Shown here in pieces: positions 46,683-51,589 of a DNA stretch of 64,000 nucleotides (the first letter of the stretch is position 1; every line of letters begins with the position of its first letter). The translations under genes and the position numbers were made by a program. The notes below the pieces were generated by a model. That model made no database searches, was not told the origin of the DNA, and saw only the letters and a program-made list of their open reading frames with translations. Location of the stretch: NCBI RefSeq assembly GCF_947502995.1, contig NZ_CANNBW010000005.1, positions 1 to 64,000 on the forward strand. Direction: 5' to 3'. The DNA is from an uncultured Tenacibaculum sp. Lineage in GTDB: Bacteria > Bacteroidota > Bacteroidia > Flavobacteriales > Flavobacteriaceae.

Positions 46683-46910
46683 ATGAAAAAATCAATCTTA
46701 AGCTTAGGTAAAACTTTAGCTAAATCAGAACAAAAAAAAGTGACTGGAGGAAAAAGCTTAAATAAAGTATTTCCTGGACCTTGTAACGAATATTGTAATT
46801 CTCCAAAATTACAAGAATTATATTGGCAGCCTTTATACTGTATCTGTACAGTAATTATTGGCCCTGGAAATGGAGGAGGTGATGATGATTCTAATCCTGG
46901 ACCAGTATAG
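46683..46910 (+). CDS. Double-glycine leader peptide 6
   Basis: 75 residues; leader MKKSILSLGKTLAKSEQ...VTGG. Core of 52 residues with C-x3-C and CIC pairs and a flexible Gly/Asp/Pro-rich tail (GPGNGGGDDDSNPGPV). First gene of a short operon: peptide gene 7 begins 22 bases after its stop. Confidence 0.83.
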   Translation: MKKSILSLGKTLAKSEQKKVTGGKSLNKVFPGPCNEYCNSPKLQELYWQPLYCICTVIIGPGNGGGDDDSNPGPV

Positions 46911-46932
46911 TTAATTATAAACCTTCTTAATT

Positions 46933-47097
46933 ATGAAAAAATCAATTTTAAAATCAGGTAAAATTTTAAATAAAGTAGAACAGAGAAGTATTAACGGAGG
47001 AAGATCTGGTTGTTATTCTTACCCTGATGCTAGTGTAAACTGTATAAGTCCATGGGTAATTATTCATGGATGTTACACTTGCAAAACAGCATCTTAA
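46933..47097 (+). CDS. Double-glycine leader peptide 7 (54 residues)
   Basis: 54 residues, too short for most gene callers. Leader MKKSILKSGKILNKVEQ...INGG; 31-residue core with four cysteines (SGCYSYP, VNCISP, GCYTCKT). No pseudoknot or dyad of its own; 22 bases behind gene 6, so co-transcribed with it. Confidence 0.82.
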   Translation: MKKSILKSGKILNKVEQRSINGGRSGCYSYPDASVNCISPWVIIHGCYTCKTAS

Positions 47098-47132
47098 TCA
47101 TGTAATTTTTACATACTTTTTTAATATAAACT

Positions 47133-47166
47133 GAGTATAAACCCTGAGTATTTTAAATATTCAGGG
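47133..47166 (+). promoter_or_regulatory. Leader pseudoknot-like element of peptide gene 8
   Basis: Fits the same plan with GAGTAT/GTATTT (three G-U pairs) and CCCTGA/TCAGGG, 25 bases before the start. It can also fold as one long simple hairpin (47141-47167), so its state is ambiguous. No dyad, as expected inside an operon. Confidence 0.5.
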
Positions 47167-47191
47167 TAACTCAATTTTAAATTTATTTACT

Positions 47192-47386
47192 ATGAAAAAA
47201 TCAGTTATAAGCTTAGGGAAAACTTTAACTAACGCAGAACAGAAACAAATTAACGGAAGTGGTCTTAATAATTGTTCAAACTATTTTGGTCCATTTTCTT
47301 TTGATGAAAATTCTTGTAACGATTATCATCAATTACCAGAAAAATATAAAGCTTGTGTTTTAGTAGACTTTTCTTGTTTTCTTTAA
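47192..47386 (+). CDS. Double-glycine-type leader peptide 8 with NGS cleavage site
   Basis: 64 residues; leader MKKSVISLGKTLTNAEQ...INGS has Ser in place of the second Gly at the expected cleavage site. Some Gly-Gly type leaders tolerate GA or GS, so it may still be processed. Core has four cysteines; CNDYHQLPEKYKAC resembles the C-x9-C part of peptide 1 core. In line with genes 6 and 7. Confidence 0.8.
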   Translation: MKKSVISLGKTLTNAEQKQINGSGLNNCSNYFGPFSFDENSCNDYHQLPEKYKACVLVDFSCFL

Positions 47387-47520
47387 ATCACAAAAAATTA
47401 ATTAAAAAAAGTATGAATAAGATATTTTAATTAAAGCTATGAAAATTAAGAGCAATCACCATAATCGGTTAGTCGATCAAATTGAACTAACTGAGTACTA
47501 AAATATTTTTCGCGAAGAAT

Positions 47521-47556
47521 AGACATAAAACCTCAAGTGTCTTAAAATGTTTGGGG
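47521..47556 (+). promoter_or_regulatory. Leader pseudoknot element 7 (covarying stem 2)
   Basis: AGACAT/GTGTCT and CCTCAA/TTGGGG: stem 2 changed on both strands yet pairs completely (one U-G). Preceded by TTCGCGAA dyad (47509-47516); 28 bases before the start. Confidence 0.73.
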
Positions 47557-47584
47557 ATTTAATCGATTTTAAATCTTTTTAATT

Positions 47585-47746
47585 ATGAAAAAATCAATCT
47601 TAAAACTAGGTACAGTTTTAAATAAGACTGAACAAAAAAGTGTTAACGGTGGAGTATATTACCGTTGTCCAGGAAGTAGTAATCCTTCAAATCAAACTTT
47701 ACCTCCATGTCCAGCTTTTTGTATAGAAGGACATTGCTTATTCTAG
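47585..47746 (+). CDS. Double-glycine leader peptide 9 (53 residues)
   Basis: 53 residues. Leader MKKSILKLGTVLNKTEQ...VNGG; 30-residue core with four cysteines, C-x13-C-x3-C-x4-C, rich in Pro and Ser. Own dyad and pseudoknot. A perfect hairpin without T-run (47762-47789) follows. Confidence 0.82.
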   Translation: MKKSILKLGTVLNKTEQKSVNGGVYYRCPGSSNPSNQTLPPCPAFCIEGHCLF

Positions 47747-47761
47747 AATAAGTATCGTTAT

Positions 47762-47789
47762 GAAAGGATATTTTAAAAGATATCCTTTC
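47762..47789 (+). other. Hairpin after peptide gene 9
   Basis: GAAAGGATAT / ATATCCTTTC 10-bp stem; no T-run follows, so it may stabilise the 3' end or pause transcription rather than terminate. Confidence 0.5.
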
Positions 47790-47837
47790 TAAAAAGTTAA
47801 AATATCAATAATAAGTTCAATAAAAAGAAGAGAAGTT

Positions 47838-47872
47838 TAGATACTTAAATATCTATAAATACTGTCTTTTTA
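47838..47872 (+). promoter_or_regulatory. Degenerate leader element of peptide gene 10
   Basis: TAGATA/TATCTA forms stem 1 around a CTTAAA loop that could pair weakly with TTTAA downstream. Position corresponds to the other elements, but stem 2 is only A-U and the call is weak. Confidence 0.3.
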
Positions 47873-47889
47873 AAAAACCACAAATAATT

Positions 47890-48117
47890 ATGAAAAAATC
47901 AATTTTAAACTTAGGTAAAGAATTAAATAAAAAAGAGCAAAAAAAAATTAATGGAGGATTATCGGATGGGTTTCCTGTTATTAGTCCTTGTTGGCATACA
48001 CTAGATTTTTGTAAAATGATATTAGATTCAGCAGGACCAAACGGACCTCAACCCGTAAAATGTGAACCTTGTAAAACACATAATGGTTACCCAGGATACA
48101 GAGTAAGATATATTTAA
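47890..48117 (+). CDS. Double-glycine leader peptide 10
   Basis: 75 residues; leader MKKSILNLGKELNKKEQ...INGG. Core of 52 residues with C-x6-C and C-x2-C pairs and a GPNGPQP stretch recalling peptide 5. Peptide gene 11 follows with its pseudoknot beginning 21 bases after the stop, so they share a transcript. Confidence 0.82.
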   Translation: MKKSILNLGKELNKKEQKKINGGLSDGFPVISPCWHTLDFCKMILDSAGPNGPQPVKCEPCKTHNGYPGYRVRYI

Positions 48118-48137
48118 AATCAATTCAATAAAAAAAC

Positions 48138-48172
48138 AGACACAAACCTTGAGTGTCTTTAAATGATCGAGG
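48138..48172 (+). promoter_or_regulatory. Leader pseudoknot element 9 (intra-operon)
   Basis: AGACAC/GTGTCT and CCTTGA/TCGAGG, 28 bases before the start of peptide gene 11. No dyad precedes it, which separates the pseudoknot (RNA) from the dyad (promoter/operator). Confidence 0.72.
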
Positions 48173-48200
48173 TTTTTTTAAATTAAACAATATAAATTTT

Positions 48201-48350
48201 ATGAAAAATTCAATTTTAAACTTAGGAAAAGAATTAAAAAAAGCAGAACAGCAAAAAGTGAACGGAGGAAGCCAAAGAATTTGTGGTGAATTAGAATGTA
48301 GAGAGCAAAAAAATTGGTACATCCGTCGTTGTAGCAACTGTGACTCATAA
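48201..48350 (+). CDS. Double-glycine leader peptide 11 (49 residues)
   Basis: 49 residues from the ATG at 48201; upstream in-frame ATG at 48153 lies in the pseudoknot. Leader MKNSILNLGKELKKAEQ...VNGG; 26-residue basic core with C-x4-C and C-x2-C (ICGELEC, RRCSNC), a zinc-ribbon-like spacing but too short for a firm claim. Followed by a terminator. Confidence 0.82.
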   Translation: MKNSILNLGKELKKAEQQKVNGGSQRICGELECREQKNWYIRRCSNCDS

Positions 48351-48381
48351 ATTACAAATATTTTAAATATTTAAAATTTCT

Positions 48382-48407
48382 AACCCAGTATATAGTACTG
48401 GGTTTTT
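48382..48407 (+). terminator. Terminator after peptide gene 11
   Basis: AACCCAGTA / TACTGGGTT stem followed by T6. Confidence 0.9.
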
Positions 48408-48482
48408 TCATTATAAAAACACCTAAACAAATAAAAAACAAAAACTTAACCCTAAAATAATATTTTTTAATAGCTGACTTTA

Positions 48483-48530
48483 TTAAATCTTTTTTCTCTT
48501 TTTTTTATTTTTTTCAAAAAAAGAGGGTAA
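48483..48530 (+). pseudogene. Relic of the 3' end of a fourth CHAT gene
   Basis: In frame with a TAA at 48528 the sequence reads LNLFFSLFFIFFKKRG, matching the C-terminal anchor of CHAT 3 (ILLILFFIFFKKRG). Further upstream the frame meets a stop at 48471 and similarity ends. It sits at the start of the second copy of the conserved non-coding segment, so it was carried by the same duplication. Confidence 0.65.
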
Positions 48531-48743
48531 CAATTTACAATCTAATGAACGTAAGGGTGTAAATAACATATTTCAAGAGTTATTTCTCATAACAATAGTG
48601 TTGGTTAAGTTTGATCATTATTGCTAGAAAAAGAAAACAAAATTGCTATGTAACGTCTTACGGGGAAATTGCGACGGGAAAAAGTTATGAAAAGGGAAAT
48701 GTAAAAAAGTTAGTGATGAAAAAGAAATCTTTTTTACAAAACA

Positions 48744-48769
48744 AAAGGGGAAACAATTGTTTCTCCTTT
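48744..48769 (+). terminator. Terminator hairpin of the conserved non-coding segment B
   Basis: AAAGGGGAAAC / GTTTCTCCTTT stem with loop AATT followed by GTTTGTTTTT. Confidence 0.75.
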
Positions 48770-48842
48770 GTTTGTTTTTACAGCCATATAATTCACTCAT
48801 TATTATACAAACTTCAATATTTTAAAAATTTTTCAAAAAACA

Positions 48843-48873
48843 GGTTAACATTTCATTTATGCAAGGAACGTTA
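48843..48873 (+). promoter_or_regulatory. ECF-type promoter-like box pair upstream of peptide gene 12
   Basis: GGTTAACATTTC and AACGTTAT with the spacing of the pair at 46445-46476. Confidence 0.35.
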
Positions 48874-49009
48874 TTGTAAAGATGAATATCAATCTTGCTA
48901 TAATAAAATGAAGAAATGAAGATTACACATCTAGTTGCAATCGCCTATCTATTAAAAAAATCATGAATAATAAGTTGCTTAACAAACTAACTTCCATTTC
49001 AATAATATT

Positions 49010-49023
49010 TTTTTCGCGAAAAA
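49010..49023. promoter_or_regulatory. DNA dyad upstream of peptide gene 12
   Basis: TTTTTCGCGAAAAA, perfect 14-bp palindrome, centred 8.5 bases before the pseudoknot. Confidence 0.6.
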
Positions 49024-49024
49024 T

Positions 49025-49059
49025 AGACATACACCTTGAATGTCTTTAAATGCTCAAGG
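49025..49059 (+). promoter_or_regulatory. Leader pseudoknot element 10
   Basis: AGACAT/ATGTCT and CCTTGA/TCAAGG, loop 1 ACA, loop 3 TTAAATGC; 28 bases before the start. Confidence 0.75.
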
Positions 49060-49087
49060 GTTTAATTATTTAAATCATACAAAAATT

Positions 49088-49225
49088 ATGAAAAAATCAA
49101 TTTTAAACTTAGGAAAACCATTAGACAAAACTCAACAAAGACATGTTACAGGTGGGCGTATGCCTATTTGTTTAATCGACAATAGTTTACCAGAATGTGA
49201 TGATAACGAAGGTGCTAGATTATAA
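49088..49225 (+). CDS. Double-glycine leader peptide 12 (45 residues)
   Basis: 45 residues; leader MKKSILNLGKPLDKTQQ...VTGG and a 22-residue acidic core with two cysteines (ICLIDNSLPEC). An upstream in-frame ATG at 49040 lies in the pseudoknot. It forms a pair with peptide gene 13, separated by a strong terminator. Protein identical to peptide 14. Confidence 0.83.
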   Translation: MKKSILNLGKPLDKTQQRHVTGGRMPICLIDNSLPECDDNEGARL

Positions 49226-49240
49226 TGTAATTTAAAACAG

Positions 49241-49273
49241 GTTATCTGGATTTAACTTCCAGATAACTTTTTT
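49241..49273 (+). terminator. Intercistronic terminator between peptide genes 12 and 13
   Basis: GTTATCTGGA / TCCAGATAAC stem followed by T6. Because no new dyad or pseudoknot lies before gene 13, that gene depends on read-through or an unseen promoter. Confidence 0.85.
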
Positions 49274-49309
49274 AATCATCAAAATATTAATTATAAAAAC
49301 ATAAAAATC

Positions 49310-49546
49310 ATGAAAAAATCGATTTTAAACTTTGGAAAATTATTAGATAAAACACAACAACAACAAATTAAAGGAGGAAATCATTCCTTTTTTGATTTAA
49401 CTGGAGGAACATCAACAGGTGCTAATCCAGTTAATAATTGTGTATGTAATTATGCAACTGGAACATGGAATGATCCACATTGTGGAAGCGGTAGCTGTTA
49501 TGATGAGGAAGCTATTGAAGAAGATTTAAATGAATATAGAGAATAA
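49310..49546 (+). CDS. Double-glycine leader peptide 13
   Basis: 78 residues; leader MKKSILNFGKLLDKTQQ...IKGG. Core has NNCVCNYATGTW and HCGSGSCYD, four cysteines, and an acidic C-terminal tail (EEAIEEDLNEYRE). Identical to peptide 15 up to the last cysteine apart from one residue, then entirely different. Confidence 0.83.
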   Translation: MKKSILNFGKLLDKTQQQQIKGGNHSFFDLTGGTSTGANPVNNCVCNYATGTWNDPHCGSGSCYDEEAIEEDLNEYRE

Positions 49547-49581
49547 CCTCCATATCTTATTATTTCTAAAAAATTAATTTA

Positions 49582-49608
49582 AAAGGAGAAACCTAATGTT
49601 TCTCCTTT
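49582..49608 (+). terminator. Terminator after peptide gene 13
   Basis: AAAGGAGAAAC / GTTTCTCCTTT stem followed by CTTTGTT. Confidence 0.8.
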
Positions 49609-49850
49609 CTTTGTTCTTATAAAAAATAAGTAATCTGGTTATTTCTTTTCAAACTTCAATATTTTAAAAATTTTTCAAAAAACAGGTTAACATTTCATTT
49701 ATGCAAGGAACGTTATTGTAAAGATGAATATCAATCTTGCTATAATAAAATGAAAAATAAAGATTACACATCTATTTGTAATCGCCTATCTATTAAAAAA
49801 ATCATGAATAATAAGTTGCTTAACAAACAAACTTCTATTTCAATAATATT
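49609..49850. other. Spacer upstream of peptide gene 14
   Basis: No gene seen; from 49650 on it is the second copy of the duplicated block, including the promoter-like boxes at 49685-49715. Confidence 0.6.
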
Positions 49851-49864
49851 TTTTTCGCGAAAAA
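49851..49864. promoter_or_regulatory. DNA dyad upstream of peptide gene 14
   Basis: TTTTTCGCGAAAAA, same as at 49010-49023. Confidence 0.6.
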
Positions 49865-49865
49865 T

Positions 49866-49900
49866 AGACATACACCTTGAATGTCTTAAAATGCTCAAGG
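49866..49900 (+). promoter_or_regulatory. Leader pseudoknot element 11
   Basis: Duplicate of element 10 with loop 3 TAAAATGC. Confidence 0.75.
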
Positions 49901-49928
49901 ATTTAATTATTTAAATCATACAAAAATT

Positions 49929-50066
49929 ATGAAAAAATCAATTTTAAACTTAGGAAAACCATTAGACAAAACTCAACAAAGACATGTTACAGGTGGGCGT
50001 ATGCCTATTTGTTTAATTGACAATAGTTTACCAGAATGTGATGATAACGAAGGTGCTAGATTATAA
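49929..50066 (+). CDS. Double-glycine leader peptide 14 (identical to peptide 12)
   Basis: 45 residues, same protein as peptide 12 with silent differences only. Lies in the second copy of the duplicated block with the same dyad, pseudoknot and following terminator. Confidence 0.83.
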   Translation: MKKSILNLGKPLDKTQQRHVTGGRMPICLIDNSLPECDDNEGARL

Positions 50067-50081
50067 TGTAATTTAAAACAG

Positions 50082-50114
50082 GTTATCTGGATTTAACTTC
50101 CAGATAACTTTTTT
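50082..50114 (+). terminator. Intercistronic terminator between peptide genes 14 and 15
   Basis: Same GTTATCTGGA / TCCAGATAAC hairpin plus T6 as at 49241-49273. Confidence 0.85.
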
Positions 50115-50150
50115 AATCATCAAAATATTAATTATAAAAACATAAAAATC

Positions 50151-50378
50151 ATGAAAAAATCGATTTTAAACTTTGGAAAATTATTAGATAAAACACAACA
50201 ACAACAAATTAAAGGAGGAAATCATTCCTTTTTTGATTTAACTGGAGGAACATCAACAGGTGCTAATCCTGTTAATAATTGTATATGTAATTATGCTACT
50301 GGAACATGGAATGATCCACATTGTGGAAGCGGTAGCTGTTATGAAATAAAAGCTCCAGACGCGCCAGTTCCAGCTTAG
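50151..50378 (+). CDS. Double-glycine leader peptide 15
   Basis: 75 residues; as peptide 13 through the last cysteine (one Val to Ile change), then a different tail EIKAPDAPVPA. The tail swap coincides with the end of the tandem repeat, so it arose at the duplication junction. Confidence 0.83.
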   Translation: MKKSILNFGKLLDKTQQQQIKGGNHSFFDLTGGTSTGANPVNNCICNYATGTWNDPHCGSGSCYEIKAPDAPVPA

Positions 50379-50498
50379 TTATAAAATGAGGGTAAAACAA
50401 GCCTTTCTTTCTCTAAAAAAACAAACTTCTTTCTAATATTTTTTGGGGAAATTAATATGAAAAGTAAAAATTGAGGGGATTAACTTTTCTATTAATGC

Positions 50499-50524
50499 AA
50501 AGGAGAAACATGAGTTTCTCCTTT
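50499..50524 (+). terminator. Terminator upstream of the lipoprotein gene
   Basis: AAAGGAGAAAC / GTTTCTCCTTT stem followed by TTGTTTGTTTT. About 45 bases including this hairpin recur at 51495-51540. Confidence 0.8.
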
Positions 50525-50597
50525 TGTTTGTTTTAAAGCATTTTTTATCTAAAAAAAGTATATATTTGTACTAAATAAAAATTGCAATTTAATATTA

Positions 50598-50611
50598 TTT
50601 TTAGCTAAAAA
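50598..50611. promoter_or_regulatory. DNA dyad upstream of the lipoprotein gene (AGCT variant)
   Basis: TTTTTAGCTAAAAA is a perfect 14-bp palindrome centred 7.5 bases before the pseudoknot, the same place as TTTTTCGCGAAAAA in peptide genes. Confidence 0.55.
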
Positions 50612-50646
50612 AGACATAAACCAAAAGTGTCTTTAAATTTTTTGGT
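50612..50646 (+). promoter_or_regulatory. Leader pseudoknot element 12 (fully changed stem 2)
   Basis: AGACAT/GTGTCT and ACCAAAA/TTTTGGT: stem 2 has a new sequence on both strands and still pairs over seven bases. Only 17 bases before the start codon. Best single covariation in the set. Confidence 0.75.
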
Positions 50647-50663
50647 ATTTAATAATATTTAAA

Positions 50664-51470
50664 ATGAAAAAAACATCCTATTTATCTATTCTATTAATAT
50701 TCATCCTTTTATTATCTTGTAATTCTGAATCTGATGATATAATAATTGATTCAAATACTAAAATTTCAAATACAGTATTATTTGAGGGAGAAATTAATAG
50801 TTCGCTAACTAAAAATAAATCTATAGCATTACCAAGTGGTTGTGGTGTGATAGGTGAAAACTGTGCCAACAGAAATCAAATACTTTCATACACATATTTT
50901 TCAAGTTCACCTAGCACAAACACTATTTGGAGTATAGTCAGTGGTGATATAACTATAATAAGAGGACAAAACACCAATACAGTCACTTTAAATTTCGGAA
51001 ATAATTTTTCTGGTGGTTCTGTCATGGTTTCAGGAAATGGTGTTTTAAACTGTGCTGTAATTCTTCAAATTAATAACTGTGGAAATGGTGGAACAGGATC
51101 TATCTGTGATACTTACTCCCCTGGAATAAGTGATAATTATTTAGATGGAACATTAAGTGGCGCTAATTTTATTCATCTTGAAGCTAGTGGTAACTTTCCT
51201 AGTGGAACAACATATACATGGGCCATAAAATATAAAAATGGAAATACAAGATATTACCCAGCTTCTACAGATAAATCAAGAAGAATTTTTGCTGCTATAA
51301 AGACTGATAGAATTGAAAAGGCAACAGTTACTGCCAAATACAATAATTGTGAAAAAACTTTTTCAAAAACTTATGATTGTCCTATACCAGAACATGATGA
51401 ACATGGTAATTTACTTCCAGAATGTGGTGGTAATGACGGTGGTTCAGGTTTTATAGGTTTCGTGAAATAG
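50664..51470 (+). CDS. Lipoprotein with PKD-like region, under the peptide-type leader
   Basis: 268 residues. Lipoprotein signal peptide (lipobox LLSC, Cys 19), acidic linker (NSESDD), a beta-rich part resembling PKD/Ig-like modules (TNTIWSIVSGDITIIRG, VTLNFGNNFSGGSVMVS), a second beta-rich part (YTWAIKYKNGNTRYY) and eight or so paired cysteines; Gly-rich C-terminus. It has no GG leader, yet its gene carries the same dyad and pseudoknot as the peptide genes, so it probably belongs to the same regulon. Could be a surface partner or immunity protein; that is inference. Confidence 0.8.
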   Translation: MKKTSYLSILLIFILLLSCNSESDDIIIDSNTKISNTVLFEGEINSSLTKNKSIALPSGCGVIGENCANRNQILSYTYFSSSPSTNTIWSIVSGDITIIRGQNTNTVTLNFGNNFSGGSVMVSGNGVLNCAVILQINNCGNGGTGSICDTYSPGISDNYLDGTLSGANFIHLEASGNFPSGTTYTWAIKYKNGNTRYYPASTDKSRRIFAAIKTDRIEKATVTAKYNNCEKTFSKTYDCPIPEHDEHGNLLPECGGNDGGSGFIGFVK

Positions 51471-51494
51471 TTAATTTTATAACGAATCAACTAC

Positions 51495-51520
51495 AAAGGA
51501 GAAACATGAGTTTCTCCTTT
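51495..51520 (+). terminator. Terminator after the lipoprotein gene
   Basis: AAAGGAGAAAC / GTTTCTCCTTT stem followed by TGTTTGTTTT; duplicate of the hairpin at 50499. Confidence 0.85.
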
Positions 51521-51589
51521 TGTTTGTTTTAAAGCATTTTTAATCTAAAAAAAAGCACTAAATTAGCAAGTCCTTTAAAAATTGATAAA

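Larger units (their letters stand above)
48483..48769 (+). repeat. Conserved non-coding segment, copy B
   Basis: Partner of 46060-46346. Differences are scattered substitutions and small indels; the terminator hairpin at the end is kept although its stem sequence changed (GGGG/CCCC to GGGG/CTCC). Confidence 0.65.
48408..48842. other. Non-coding region between peptide genes 11 and 12, left part
   Basis: Contains the CHAT relic, copy B of the conserved non-coding segment with its terminator, and then the start (about 48808) of the tandem-duplicated block. An open frame at 48611-48919 is not supported because copy A has stops in it. Confidence 0.6.
48808..49503 (+). repeat. Tandem-duplicated peptide block, copy 1
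   Basis: Nearly identical to 49650-50344 (offset 841-842). Carries promoter-like boxes, dyad, pseudoknot, peptide gene 12, an intercistronic terminator and most of peptide gene 13. Confidence 0.92.
49650..50344 (+). repeat. Tandem-duplicated peptide block, copy 2
   Basis: Second copy of 48808-49503 with only a few substitutions and one single-base indel. Ends abruptly inside peptide gene 15. Confidence 0.92.

Noticed and set aside
48201-48350. Zinc-ribbon protein
   Set aside because: The C-x4-C and C-x2-C pairs lie in a 26-residue core after an export-type leader; a disulfide-bonded peptide is more likely.
48611-48919. Open frame of 102 codons
   Set aside because: The homologous copy at about 46190-46350 has stop codons in the same frame, and the frame crosses a terminator hairpin.
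32872-50646. Repeated 35-nt leader sequences considered as a CRISPR or REP-type array
   Set aside because: Copies are hundreds of bases apart, always oriented toward a start codon at near-constant distance, and vary in a pairing-preserving way; there are no regular spacers and no cas genes.
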